From the NCBI GenBank assembly GCA_033239525.1, contig BSYO01000026.1:5704001-5768000 (forward strand): DNA of 64,000 nt. The letters are read 5' to 3'. How positions within the stretch are numbered: position 1 is the first letter of the stretch; every line of letters starts with the position of its first letter. Positions 12,971 through 26,235 of this stretch are shown here, piece after piece. Both the position numbers and the translations under genes were made by a program. The stretch is from Nepenthes gracilis (Eukaryota > Streptophyta > Magnoliopsida > Caryophyllales > Nepenthaceae). Below the pieces are notes generated by a model. It did no database searches and was not told the origin of the DNA. It was given only the letters and a program-made list of their open reading frames with translations.

Positions 12971-13069
12971 CGCGCATGCAGTGTTTTTTCAATTATGCTA
13001 CAATATATATTGATATCATTTAAAAGGAATTAAATCCTTTATTATTAACCAAGTGCATGGCAGTGCAAA

Positions 13070-13479
13070 TGTTATCAATTTATGTGGCATAAATAACTAC
13101 GAAAGCAGAATAAAGGATCGCGTACTAACCTCTCGCCATTAAACTGCTCTATTTTTTCAGATCTGGATTCGCCTGATTTTGAGCTTCTGGACATGCCTTT
13201 CCTCTTCTAGATGGTGTATTGTAGAGAATGGGTGTTAGGGACAAAATCAATTATCATAATTTATATGGCAAAACCATCAATTGACTTCACCAAAATGGAT
13301 GAACGAAAGGGCGTATGGAGAATAATGGGGCTCAATAATAAAGGGTTATCAGCAATTAACATGGGCCACAAATATTTCATCAATTGTAGGAAACGTTGAA
13401 CGAATTCCAGCAGCCAAATGTCGACGTTGAGCAACTGGAACGTTGGCCAATGACGTTGCAGCAACAGTAGCGTCTAACA
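13070..13479 (-). repeat. 5' LTR of the copia element
   Basis: 410 bp, TGTTATCAATTT to GCGTCTAACA on plus. ATAAT follows at 13480-13484. Same internal order as the 7385 copy throughout, with scattered transitions. Confidence 0.93.
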
Positions 13480-13680
13480 ATAATTCCATTGATTCTTCAA
13501 ATCTAGAGAGGTTCTTCTTTCAAGTTGGAAAGAAGTTTCATGAATAAGAGATTTATTAAGAGATTTAGTAATGCTTGGATAGCTGTAGTAATATAGATAT
13601 AAGAAAAGTTTTGTCAGTTGTTTAGAGTTAATAAATTCAAGTAGTATGCCTGTATTCAGTCTCTAAGGTAACTATTTTTA

Positions 13681-13836
13681 TTATAATAGATTCTTATAAT
13701 TAGTAATTCACAATTTGAAAGATTTTCTCATAATCGAATGTTTTAAAAATTTCATTCATTATAATAGATTGATATAATTAGTAATTGACAATTTGAAAGA
13801 TTTCCTCATAACCGAATGTTTTAAAATTTTCATTTA
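13681..13836. repeat. 78-bp tandem duplication
   Basis: TTATAATAGATT starts at 13681 and again at 13759, each followed by a TAGTAATT(C/G)ACAATTTGAAAG segment. The rest of 13,485-14,236 is AT-rich, with nothing else recognised. Confidence 0.85.
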
Positions 13837-14241
13837 TCATCAATTATATTCAATAGTTTACCTTATTTAAATTATTTTATTCGCTTATAAGCCTTAATAA
13901 TTGAATACTAATGAATATCTAAATTTGTAATTTGTTTATTTTATTTGACTTATTTTTATTTTTAAATTTGTGCTTTTATATAGGAATACTAATTTGTCTC
14001 ATTTAGATATTTGTAGGTCTAAATAATTGATATACCATATAACTTAACAAACTATTTACAATATATTGTAATGACAAATAAATTAGTCGTAACTAAAAGA
14101 AAAAATAAATAGATCTAAAAATATACTGCAAGATAATAAAAACATAATTTAAATTTGTTTAAACAATAGTTCACTAATTTGTTAGTGAAAGAAAATTTAT
14201 ATACTCCATTCCAATTAATAGATTTAAAACTTTGCAATTAT

Positions 14242-16312
14242 TGTCACGTTTTGAAACTTAGTAGGTCTAATAAATTATTATATATGAAAAAAATTTTAAA
14301 TATATCCATGCATGACAAATCCAAATACATAGGACCCAATAAAATAAAACCCGTACAAGATCTCATCGGATCACTGTTCGGATCATATGTATATATATAT
14401 ATATATGGCTTGCTTAAACACATCGTAAGAAAGCTATCCAAACAACATATGAATTCATATACATAACTTATACAAATTCAGCTGTCATTACTATATAATC
14501 CCAAGGCTTATTCTTGGTTAATTATCAATATCCAAAATAAAACTCATAACAAACTCATTCAAATAATAAGAGAATATAAGCAATGCTAACTAAATCATAT
14601 GAACGTTAAGCTCATTAGGTCACGTGACACCGTATCCAATCTTGTCTAGCGCTTACAAAGGATTCTAATACTCTACGAATCTGAAAAGATGAAAACACAA
14701 AAATGTCAGCTAGAAGCTTAGTAAGTATCGACATAACATTCACAAAACATTATATGCAAAATTGGAGAGAGAATTCAAAATCAAATGTTAAAAGCAGACA
14801 ACAAATACAAATCCGAATATCCTTCATCACACTCAAAGCAAAAATACATATTAGAAGCCTCATTACATCCACATGACAAAAGCCACCACACACCCACATA
14901 CTGAAAAATAGAGTCCAAATTCGCTTATCATAACAGTTGTATTTTAAGCCAATAGTTCTAGGCCATTTTATAACATTAACTATTAGCCCGGCTATATTTT
15001 AGACATGTAGCTCCTAACCATCTCACATCATTGACTATCAATTTCACTACATTTGAGGTCTATGACTCTCAACCATCTTACATTATTGACTATCAACCTA
15101 ACTACATTTTAGGCCTATAACTCTCAACCAAATCATATTATTGGCTATTAGTTTGGTTACATTTTAAGCATGTAACTCTTGACCATCTCTTATCATTAGA
15201 TATCATCCCGACTATATTTTAAGCGTACAACTTTCGACCATCTTTTATCATTGATTTTCAGTCTGATTACATTTTAGGCCTACAACACTCGGCCATCAGA
15301 TTTCATTTGCTCCGTTAGCTCGACTACCTTTTAAACTTATAACTCCCGGCGATCAAATTTTATTGGTTTCATTAGCTCGATTACATTTGAGGCTTGCAAC
15401 TCTCGACTAGTTATTTTTAATATTGGCTACATTTTAGGCTTGCAACTCTAAACCATCATACATCGGCCCCCTTGGGCCTCGGATCGCCATGGACTCACAC
15501 ATGCACCGGCCTACCGAGTCTTAGACCCCGTCCATTATTCATACAATATATCAATATAAAATATGCATGTAGAATATATCAGATGTTAAAATAAATTAAA
15601 GATAGGGTGAGAAGATACTTATCTCGACCTTATACCAAGTAGATTAGAAGAAATGATGCTCAGAAGTACCCGAATCAGGCTTTCTCTCTCGTGCCAGCGT
15701 GTCCTTCCCTCTCTTCCTTTGTGGCTTCTTTCTGTTGCCGCGAGCTGCTTCCCTCTGTGTCATCACCTCACCTGCAAGCCACTGCTACCTCTACCTCCTT
15801 TCTCAGCCGATGCTAGCCTTCCCGGTGTTCTTTCTCCTCTTCGAGCACTGTCGTTGACCTTCCCTCTCTCTCCTCTGCACTGCTCAACCGCTGCCCACAC
15901 TGACATCCTTCCTATACGATCACCTCCGGCCATGTGCTGTCGTCGCTCCCTTATCTTCCTCTTCCCCTCCTCTCTTCCCTCTTTTACCTCTATGCGAAAC
16001 CCTCTCCTTCTCTTCTGTCCTTTCTTTCCTTTTTCCCTGCTTCACTTTTATCGATTCTCCTCTCTCTCCCCCTATTATATCTTTTTCTCTTTTTTTTCTT
16101 TTATTATTATATTATATTATATTATATTATATTATATTATATTTTCTATTTTCCCTTTTTTTTCTTTTATAATCCAATCGACACTCGAACACCTACCCAA
16201 TTGATCCGAATTTTTATAAAATTTCACAATATAAATTAATCTCCATCACATCTGGCTTACATAAAATAATAATTTTACCTAAAAAAATTAAATGAAGATT
16301 CGAAATATTACA
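14242..16312 (-). repeat. 3' LTR of the gypsy element
   Basis: Begins TGTCACGTTTTGAAAC on plus and ends TATTACA. It contains a TA run at 14388-14405, a long AAC/CTACATTTTAGGC series of decayed 60-bp units (14.95-15.45 kb), a CT-rich block (15.66-16.08 kb) and an ATTAT microsatellite (16103-16142). The ORFs here (15653-16239) come from the CT-rich block and are not genes. Confidence 0.8.
14950..15450. repeat. Degenerate about 60-bp tandem units inside the gypsy LTR
   Basis: At least seven diverged units built on an ACATTTTAGGC core, followed by (C/T)TGTAACTCTCGACCATCT and CATTGGCTAT. The homologous array in the other LTR is at 26,760-27,370. It probably explains the length difference between the two LTRs. 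Confidence 0.7.
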
Positions 16313-16379
16313 TTCTAATATCTTTATAAAATTTCCTCTTCAAAATTTATACACCTCATTCCTCAAATAAACAGGATTA

Positions 16380-18490
16380 TTCTCCCAAACATCATCTTCA
16401 CGCTTCCAAGTCATGTCTTCAACCAGAGGATTCTCTGAAAATATTATGGCCAATGGAATCATTTTATTCCTCAGCATTTAAACTTTTCTGTTAATCAATA
16501 CCTCAACATAAAACACTTTTCATCAATCAATAACTACTTCGAACCGAACACATATAAAGGATCATTCACATATTTTGTCATACAGTCATATAGGACATAT
16601 AATGTCCATCCATCAAAATCAGAAGTAAAGTAAATTTATAGGCCGCCTCTTTGATCTATTAAAAACTTTGAAGGTTCCAATGAACCTCAATTTCAATTAA
16701 CCCTTCGACCCCAAAACTCAAAATTCCTCTCTTTAAGATACTTTCAGAAACATCCAACAGTTTACGTCGAGCCTCAAATTGGATTGTAAGTCTTACCTCT
16801 TATTTCAAACCTCAAATCAAATCTTTTAACTGATAGTCGCTTGCCCATACGATTTCGTTGAGCTACTCTGATAGATTATTTGCCTTCAATCACAATCAGA
16901 AGTCTCAAAATTGAAGTTCCTTACAATTTCCTGATCTCGATAAGGTGTCGAAGACCAATCTTGGAAATGACATCCTGATCAAAAAGTGATGAGCCAACTT
17001 TATCACTTTATCCATCATCACCCAAAATACAACAAAAGTTTTTGCTGTTCGAGGCAGAACCGAAATAAAATCTCAAAAGTTTCTTCTTCTGTTCAACTTC
17101 CTCCTTTGGGAATGAGATACACCTTGCCACATAAGCCACGATCTCATACTTTATATTTTGCCTACCTACCTAGACACATGATCAACTCACCATCGAACCT
17201 TCTTCACTCCATTAGGTGGAGAGTCTTCAATGTTTCCTTCGAATTTGGATCAATCCAGCTCAATTATAGCTATTGATAATGTCACATACTCCTGAGCATT
17301 CATCCAGTCATCTGAGACTTTGATGAGAGAGTCCTTAAAAACCACACCTCCACTCGAACATGCAATGGAAAAATACTTTGTATAATAGGCTCGAGGTTAC
17401 CTGCTCAATTGCATCCAACTTCATGACAACTTGTCCAAAAAGGGTTTCAGCTCCTATCTTCTCAAGAACTTCTCCTACAAGTAGGAGTTTGGTTCAGAAT
17501 CCAATTCTGGTAGTAAAGAAACGTAATTCCTCTAGCTCAATCTTCCCACTATCATCCTTATCATAGCACCTCTATGCGAAATCCTCTAGATTTCACCATA
17601 TTCCAAACCCTCCCTTGGATTTTTCTTCATGATGTGCCTGGCCATACTGAATCCATACATATCTAAATTTTTCTTAGGAGTATCACTGAATGCTACCCAA
17701 CTTTTTGATCTATCAAGGATCGATAAAATTGGCACTGACGGCAATCTATTCTTTAATTTCTAAAAACATCTCTCACAAACATCACTTCATTTGAATACCG
17801 ATCGCTTCTATTCCCTAGCACGCTAACAACGTTGCAATCCTCAAGAAATTCTCAACAAATCTCCAATCATAATCAAATAGATCCAAGAACTCCGCACTCC
17901 TACAACCTTAGTCGATTTTTTCTGATTTGCCACTACTTCCATCTTCTTCAAATTCTAAATGTCATATTTGGAAACATATGACCCAAAATGATATCTTCTC
18001 CAGCTATAATTCACATTCTTTCAATTTTGACAAAAGACCACATTCTCCTCAAAATTTGTAGCAGACTTTCTAATCGGGTTTCACAGTTTTTAAAATTCTT
18101 CAAATAAATTAGAATATCATTGATAAAACCCTCACAATTGACTCAAAGACGGTCAAAAATCCGATCTATAATATCCATAAAAGATGTTAGAACATTTGAT
18201 AACCCAAAAAGCACTATCAAAACTCTGCAATGGCCATACATTGATTTGAAAGCTATCTTACATATATTCTTCAACTTAATCCTTAACTAATAATACCTCA
18301 AACACAACTCGATCTTAGAAAAAATCTAAGCTTCTTGAAATGGATCAAACAAATCTTCGTATGGGAGGTGTTACATATTTGATTTTTAAATAATTCAAGT
18401 ATAAACCCACTGATCCATCTTTTTTTACCCAAAAGTAATGAAGCACTCCACATCAAGGCATTTGGTCGAACAAAACCTTTCTCCAACAAA
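16380..18490 (-). pseudogene. gypsy pol remnant (RT, integrase, C-terminal tail)
   Basis: On minus, 18489-18298 gives LEKGFVRPN, the start of gypsy RT. 18126-18095 gives FINDILIYLK, the FIDDILIYS catalytic box with Asp changed to Asn. About 17080-16850 shows VFWVMMDKVIKLAHHF, matching the integrase WVVVDRLTKSAHF region. About 16720-16640 gives LRFIGTFKVF, the integrase C-terminal PRYIGPF motif. 16440-16385 reads MTWKREDDVWE, the usual end of pol. Stops and shifts occur throughout. Upstream minus-strand sequence to about 19250 continues the element without a motif I can name. Confidence 0.75.
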
Positions 18491-19253
18491 TTCTGTAATT
18501 ATTATTTCGTTTTCTTTAATTCAGATGAGACCCTTCTACATAGAGTCCTCAAAAATTAGTGCTAATCTCGACACAGCCATAATGGCAACTCAAACTTCCG
18601 ATCACAAGGTTATCTGCGCTAATCCTCTTCCACATCTAAGGAATCTGCTCTAACAACACGACCTGTAATTGTAAATACTCTACCTAGATCCATTTGACTC
18701 CCATATAGACGTCTATGATTTAGACGCCTGGGATTCGAGTAATCCTTTAACAAGTGGCATATTTGGCCGTAATTGAAGTAGGCTCGACTTTGATGAAAGT
18801 AAACTCGTTCCGCATGATTCTCTGGACAAAACTCGCAGCTAACCTCACAAATTAGAACCTTAGGGAGGAAGATTTTGCTTGATCTGACTTTTCCTTATCT
18901 TGTCCTTTATAGAATAAACAAGTCTACCCTTCGACCTTTTGCCCCAAAGCTCTAATTTCTTCTGAAAAGAATTCTCCCAGTGCTACTCCTACTTGATCAA
19001 TGAAGCCTAGTCCAACATCTCGCCATAAGTCCAAAGTTAGAATGGTATCAATTGCTTTTGAATTGAATCTTAAAGTCTTCAACTACCATCCTACTTTAAC
19101 AGATCTTTCAAATTCTTCAACCACTTCTTAAATGTTGCATTAGGAGGCTGAACATCGAGCTTAATGTCCATGGATTTTTCGATAAGGATTTATAGAGACA
19201 ATTATCTGCCCAATAATAGTGACGAGTGCAAAAGGACAACCCTAGAGTCTCCT

Positions 19254-22200
19254 TGTGATGACTCAAACTTTAAATATCAAACATGGTTCGGACTGCTCAC
19301 ATAAAAAATCTTAAAATTTAAAATTATTCATCATCCAATATAATTACAATATTACTCAATTAAACAACTACCAAATCATTAATACATCATGTAATTATTC
19401 CAAAATAAAAACTAATAAATCACACAGGACATAGACCAAAGGAAGCTACCTAAATTCCGTCAATAATATATCTGATTTGACTCCCACTAAAAGATAATAG
19501 CTAGCCTTCAAATTTCTCTCTACCTGAAAGTCCCACAGCATAAGTCAAATCTCCTTACTAGTGCTATAAAATTAACTCAATTTGGAACAAATAAAACGCA
19601 AGGATGACTTAATTGCCCAACAAGTGATAATAATAATAATAAAACACATAATAAATAATAAATATCTTGGATATCAAAAATATAAATGCCACAATAATAA
19701 TATAAAACCTATCTCTATATCCGAGAAATCACAACACGTCATAATCATGACTCACAAATAAGAGCAAGGTAGGTCACACCCGACCCTAGTATCACAAAGA
19801 TAATAATATTTACCAATAACAAGCGAAAATATCTCAAAATCCAACATCACAAGAAATGAAGAGATCTCCCAGTCTGAATATCAGTAGATGGCCTAAATAT
19901 CAAAAGACAATGAACAATATAGATTTCACTGAATTCGGATATCGTAGAATTTAACACATAAATTCTACCAAATAAAACTCCTAAATTCAACCGAATCCTA
20001 AACTCAAGAGGTATTAATAATAATGAGATATCTCAAATAATCTCTTGGACCTTATTTTGCCACCATGAACCAAAGACCGTATATTTATGCCCCAATGATT
20101 GAGTAAGTGATACGAGGTTATCTATGATATCCTCACTACCCCTACAGTTCTTCCAGATGTTGTACCGGTAGTATACTCATACCATTTATGATACATCTTA
20201 CCATTGATATTCTTGATATTATATTCTATGATAGTCACATGGTTATAAGTATCCATCTATAATAAATAATATACCTTTTTATCACCACATTATGAAAATT
20301 AGTATCGGATAAGTGTAGATCACACTAAGGTATCATACCCTCTCATTTGATTATATACCTTAATATTTTTATACACTCTTCTTAACATTAACCGTAGGAA
20401 GCCAACAACTCAAATACTCACACAATCGAGTATAATGTAAAGAAGGTTTTGTAATTACAACAATAGAAATGTAGTTCGATACAAATAAGGACCATACATA
20501 CGTAATCAAAGATAACGTAAATAATGTCATTATCGAAGAAGAGGAAAAGTACCAAGGACAGTTTGAAATTCGACAAAATACCTTAATATTTTATTAAATC
20601 CTTCATATATATATATATATATATTTACTCATATATTACCACACATCCCACACATAATAGCACCATGGTAGTTCTCTCTCTCACACACACTGCTACCCCA
20701 TACAGTATCACATTTTCACATTGCCAGCATATATCCACTACCAATACACCCACTATTATAATGGAACGGGTCTTATCTTTTATACTCTTTCATTAATTAT
20801 CATCCTTAATCAAATAAAACTCATAAGCTAATATTCCAATACATTAATTTTTATAAAAATTTTGGCAGAGTCTCTTCTAAATATGGACAAAATCCATACA
20901 CATAACCTGAACAACACAACTTGTACAAATTATACAAACAAATAAATTTCAAAATTTTAACCTACAATACATCCATAGAATTTATACATGGGATCAACAT
21001 CTAATGCCATTCATTCATAGCTCCAATACAATACTTTCAACTACTATATTGAATAAAAAAGAGAGATGCCATCTAGGTATTTGTATAAACCCAACTTCAT
21101 ACCTACGAAAGTATAACTAAATCCATACATAAATTTGCGGAAACATTTTATATCATCATACAACATGCCATGCCACATTTTAATTCACAGCATTCCACAA
21201 TGACATTAATTATTTACATTCACTTTATATATAAATCAATATAACTAAAACTTATAAGTCTTCGAGGTCTAGCTATCTCCCTTTAGCTATCCTCTAACTT
21301 TCCTATTTACATCAGGCAATCGGCTCAACGGTACTATCTGGAAGGAGATTAAAAATAGCAAGAGTGAGCTATAAGCTCAGTAAGGTACCATAAAAATAAT
21401 GTATATAAATTTTCATGTAAAATGCAATTAGAAATATATAAGAAGAAACATCGAAGGGTTTAGGCACTGATTATGCAAATGAATGATGTAAAAGCACGAA
21501 ACAATGCGTGAGCAAGAATTTATGGTCAAACCTTATCTTTGTTTATTTTCCTTTTCCTTCAGATATTCTTTCCTTTCTTTTCTCTTATCTTGAGTCAGAA
21601 AAACATGCTTAAAGTGCCAAAAATGCATATAGAAGGCAAAAGTATGAAATAATGTATAAATATGAGCTTGTGGACAAACCTTATCTTGCTTACTTTATCT
21701 TTTTCTTCATATAATTCTTCTTCTAATTTTTTGGAATAGCTTAGAACTTCTTAGTTTTTATAATAAATTATTTTATTATCTTGAGGAATCAAAACTGGTA
21801 GACCCTACTAGCTAAGGGAGCGAATAATCGGGGATAGATTATATTCCATACTATCAAATGTCTTAGTTATTGTTCTTTCATCATCATGCATCATCTCATA
21901 TTTTCTCATTTATTTACATCGTGAGGACCAGGATGATTTCAAATTCTTATTCTTATCCTTTCAATCATCATCTCATATTTTCTCCTTATTTACATCCCAA
22001 GGACCAGGATGTCCTCCTTATCTACATCTCGAGGATCATGATGATCTTAGATTCTTAGTTCTTGTCATCCATAGTAATGCCCTGAGGAACGCGAACCATG
22101 TATCACTCTGTGGACGGAGTTATCATCAATTACCACTGTAACTTCCTAAGGCTTGTTAAGAATATCACCTGTTTCACTAAACAGTTAGGATATGGGGCTA

Positions 22201-23586
22201 GGGTATTCTCGAGTCTCCACCGCAATATTTATGACAGGCCAAAAAAATATTACCTGTTGAAAAATCATTGGTTTAGTTTTTTTTTTTTTTTTTTACTATT
22301 TTTACTTAACCTAGGGATCTTAATTTTTGGTTCATGGTTCTTAACCTTATTTCTCAATCATCAGTAGTCACTTGAACTGATTCTTTTAGATCATCTTGTT
22401 TCTTTAGCCTTAAATTTTTATTCTTCAATGACCACTTTATCTTAAAGGATTACTTTACTTTACATAATTATATTTTTCAAATAATTTTTTAGAATAACTT
22501 TCAATCAAATTACAGATAAAATCCTTCAATATATATTCTTACTTCATAATACAACATTTATATATCATAACTCATTATTCATGATCCTTACATATTTATC
22601 TTAATTCTTTATTCTTCGAATATCACTTTTTTTTTCCCCATAATTTAAGCTTTCAGACAAATCTTGGAGTCCTTAGTAATATTTCACAATATAACTTTTG
22701 ACAATATTACAAATAATGTATCCATTAACTTAAATATTTCACAATATCATATTTTCATATCATAATTTATTTTTCTCTATATTTATTTTTTTCAATTTTC
22801 GTTCTAGGGTTTGATGAATAGTGTTCAGACATAATTTGGACGTGTAACGTAAATTATATACTGAAAATAAACTCACCAATCATAATACTCATGTTTAATT
22901 ATGCACTTATTTATAATATCATGAGAAAAATAAAAAACATGCAATATTAAATACAAATCTTAAAAGAGGAGAATTTTAGAGTAAGTTAAAAACAATAATA
23001 ACAAAAAATAAGGGTTAGGGTACACTTGCCTTATCCTAATTTATTATTTTTCTTACTCTGATCAGGTTAAAAACTAGTAAAATCTCTCTTCTTTCTCTTT
23101 TCTCCCTCTCATTCTTCTCTCCTTTCTCCCCTACTGTTCGTCGTTCTCTCCCCCTCTTCCTTCTCCCCTCACCCTTTTAAACCAAAAGGTAAATTGGTGG
23201 GGAAAACTTCTAGAACTGTACCCAAGCGCCTAACGAGCACGCGGCGAGCACAAGTCTGTAACAAATGGCACCGCCTAGCTGGCTCGAGCGAACAGTGGGC
23301 CTGGAGCATTCTATTTTTGGCACCTCCTTAGATGCTCAAGCGCACAGTGAGCGCACTATATTCTGGAATTGGCGCCTTCTGTTGGGCTCAAGCCTGCAGC
23401 AAGCCTGACCTTGTTGGAATTTGTGCCTCATTCTGGGCTCGAGCCCACGGTGAGTCCAACTCTCATTTTCTTCAATTATGATCAAATCTCCATTTTTCCT
23501 TAATCTATTCCTCCTAATATTAATTATATTAATTATATTAACCAAATTACTAAAGTTTATAATGTTTTGGGAACCAGTGCCTTACA
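19254..23586 (-). repeat. Long gypsy LTR (about 4.3 kb), nested
   Basis: Read on minus, it starts TGTAAGGCACTGG at 23586 and ends GAGTCATCACA at 19254. Its first about 570 bp match the 3' LTR at 63472-64000 in order: ATATAATTAA stretch, ATGGAGATTTGATCATA, repeated GGCTCGAGC and GGCGCC units, then a GA-rich block. Its second half shares GGACTGTAGGGGTAGTG and the terminal GAGTCATCACA with the solo LTR at 55958-59254. No target duplication is seen (CTCCT against ACTAT), so one boundary may be wrong or the insertion rearranged. A decayed GAGGACCAGGATGA repeat lies at 21918-22050. Confidence 0.6.
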
Positions 23587-24866
23587 ACTATACTGACAGT
23601 TATACCCACATCCACCCCCACACACACATGGCTACATACACACCCATAGTGGTACACAACCGCGCGCGCGCGCACACACACACACACTGCACTGCTGCAC
23701 ACCCAAACTCAGCAGCACACACACATTGTTCACACGTACGTATACATAGATATTAATTGTTACCATGGAGTCATATATATATATATATATATACACATAC
23801 AATTACCCAGAGCATAAGAATACTCATACACCCTTTTGGGGCCCATCACGTTACCATAGTTGTACAAAATACACAAATAGAGTAGAAGAGTTTGTTCTCG
23901 TGCCTACAACTAACTTTTATAGAAAAGTGAAAATCCCAACCTTCCTTTTTCCATCTAACAAAAGTAATGTTTGTGTGTTGTTAACTCCTAAGTTTTGCCT
24001 CTCAACTTCTATGTGAAACCCATACATTTTTTGATTCTTTTATCATGAAAGTCAAAACCCTATTTTTCACCAAATTTTCAAATCACATAACTAGTGCCAA
24101 TTTTTTCAAAAATCAATACATGCATATAGGAATTCGACATCAACAAAGAGAAGGGAGTAATATACTTACGATTAAAGGAGATAGTGAAAGTCATGGGAAA
24201 TCACTTTCCTGATTATGAATATAGCATAATCCATGAGTATAGCAGTAGTAGCTAACCGGCATAATCTAAACGTTCGACAATAGCTACTTCAGCAGATTGG
24301 TAGCAACGGCTTCAACAATGGCAATAGCTAACGGTAAGGACGAGTTCCATAGTAATAGCCAAAATTTCAAAAAGAATAGGGCACCACAAAAATCTCAACC
24401 CTCCCTTTTTCTTCTTTGATCTTTCAGAATTCTCTCTTTCTCACTCTCTCACTTCGCTTGCTGTTGTTTTCTTCTCTCACCTTTTTACTCATTAATGGGA
24501 ACTTAAATAGACTCATGCAGAGGGAAATTTGGGAGGAAAAATTTGCCACAAAAAGGAATCGAGCGGTTGTGGACAGTGTTTATTTGTTGGAGTAATGAAT
24601 CGATAGATTCGTTAAAATATTTCAATATATATATAATGTTTGCATCTAATATTGAAATAATTTATTGAAATTAGATTTTCTAATTTGGACAGAGAAGAAT
24701 TTTACTTCAAGGATATATCTTGATTCTTTAAAAGTTAATTTAATTCAATTATGTAACATTGACTTAAAAAAAACGACTCATTAAATATGTCCACAATTAA
24801 TTTTTTTTAAATTTTTATTACTTATCTTAACTTGAAACATTCAACTAGAAATACCGGGTTATTATA
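23587..24866 (-). repeat. Probable second LTR fragment
   Basis: On minus, TATAATAACCCGGTATTT at 24866 resembles the TGTAATAACCCGG start of many plant gypsy LTRs, and a purine tract (AAGAGGGAG) lies just upstream at about 24869-24877, like a 3' polypurine tract. A CT-rich stretch (24.40-24.49 kb) follows. CG/CA repeats (23661-23687) and a TA run (23777-23794) lie at the left. The left end is not defined and may overlap unrelated sequence. Confidence 0.4.
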
Positions 24867-25261
24867 CTCCCTCTTGCTTCTAATGTAGCTTCAAACTCCC
24901 ACACGATCAGCATTGTTGTTGTTAATGAAATCGGACTAGCATTCTCCCACCTCATCAATTACAAGATTAGCAGACCTGTACTTCATCCTTTCCCTGGTAG
25001 AGATTGTCTATGGCGTACTCAACAGCTTCTCTGCTTGAAGAAGGTGGAGGAAATCGTCGTGCCCATGGCTTAAGCCACGGCCTCCTTCCATCTTTGTTCC
25101 TTGCCTTCTGAAGTCAGAATTCGTAGCACAAACTCCTAATACAATTTTGTTTCCTGAACAACATATGTATATGCTAAGAACAGGTCTACTTGCCTTGTAA
25201 AGAGAAACGAGTAGACCTGATATGAGCTTCTTCATCTTTTTATATGGCTTCTAATCTTGAC

Positions 25262-25292
<31 letters not shown>

Positions 25293-25590
25293 CTCATTTT
25301 AAGGTAATTTCAGATAACTACCCTGTCTTGGTTTGCTGAACTCAACTCCTTTAATATCTTAAATACTCGATGGGGAAGAACTCTTTTAATATACCTCTCG
25401 AAAGACATTCCAAGTTATCTTCTCATTCTCCTAGTCTAAGATAACGTGTTGGACGTCCCACTATTAGCTTGTTTGCAACTATTCGACCATTATTTATCAC
25501 GTATTGATCCACTTGGGGTCTCACAACACTGCGGTCCCACACAAATACTTTCATTTTTGCCCTTCATCACATCCACTTTGCCTCCTACCT

Positions 25591-25785
25591 CTCCGTTGGC
25601 TGAAACCTTCTTTTACCTCACGAGATTTCAAAGTGACCCACTCTATCACCTACATCTCTGCTAGCAAAAATCTCTTTCTACCCTATGAGATTTCCAACCG
25701 ATCTACTCCATCACCTACCTTTCTACCAGCCAAAACCTCTTCTACCCCATGAGATTTTAGACCAACACCACCCGAGGCCGCCACT
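25591..25785. repeat. Three 65-bp tandem units
   Basis: Units start at 25591, 25656 and 25721, each with an AAACC/AAATC-TCTT-TACC-CC-ATGAGATTT core. On minus they lie between the 5' LTR and the pol remnants of the gypsy element, so they belong to its leader or gag region. From 24,880 to 25,590 I recognise nothing except a TA run at 25265-25292. Confidence 0.75.
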
Positions 25786-26058
25786 TCTTCTCCAAAATCA
25801 TAAAACCCAACAAAATCTCAACATATCCAAAGAAACCAAACAAAATCTTTCTTCTGTCGGTATTTCAAACCACCAATTATGTCACTTGTATAACTCATTA
25901 TAATCAGATAATCATTCTTCCAATTCAACCCAAGCCTCCATAACCCGAATTTTTACTATCTGTCAAAGACAGTACTTATCACGACCAAACATTCAATTGA
26001 TTATTTATTCAAAATAACCTAAGACACTTCTTCTTATGACTTTTCTCTTATACTATAT

Positions 26059-26201
26059 TGTTATGTCCTGAAACTTAGTAGATCTAATAAATTATTATAC
26101 ATAAAATAAAAAATTTAAATATATATGAACATGACAAACCCAAATACACCGAACTTAACAAAATAGAACTCGTACAAGGTTTCATCGGACCACTGTTCAG
26201 A

Positions 26202-26235
<34 letters not shown>

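Larger units (their letters stand above)
7385..13479 (-). mobile_element. Complete but inactivated Ty1/copia retrotransposon
   Basis: A full element 6,095 bp long. Two LTRs of 409 and 410 bp start TGTTA and end AACA, and the perfect 5-bp target duplication ATAAT lies at 7380-7384 and 13480-13484. The order on the minus strand is gag (about 12210-11420), protease, integrase (10685-10377), reverse transcriptase (9360-9049), RNase H (8488-8282), which is the copia order. A purine-rich tract (AAATGGGAAAA) precedes the 3' LTR at 7794-7804. All frames are broken by stops and shifts. The LTRs differ at roughly one base in eight by eye, so the insertion is old. No clear initiator-Met primer site adjoins the 5' LTR. 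Confidence 0.93.

Noticed and set aside
14950..15450. CRISPR-like array (regular units of about 60 bp)
   Set aside because: Units are diverged, have no separate spacers, recur in the other LTR, and the genome is a plant.
15653..16239. 183- and 101-codon ORFs on plus
   Set aside because: LTR sequence. The other LTR copy does not keep the same reading frame, and the composition is simple.
25008..25235. 75-codon ORF on minus beginning MKKLISGLLVSLYKASRP
   Set aside because: Possibly a gene fragment, but no family recognised and no supporting exons; not listed as a gene.
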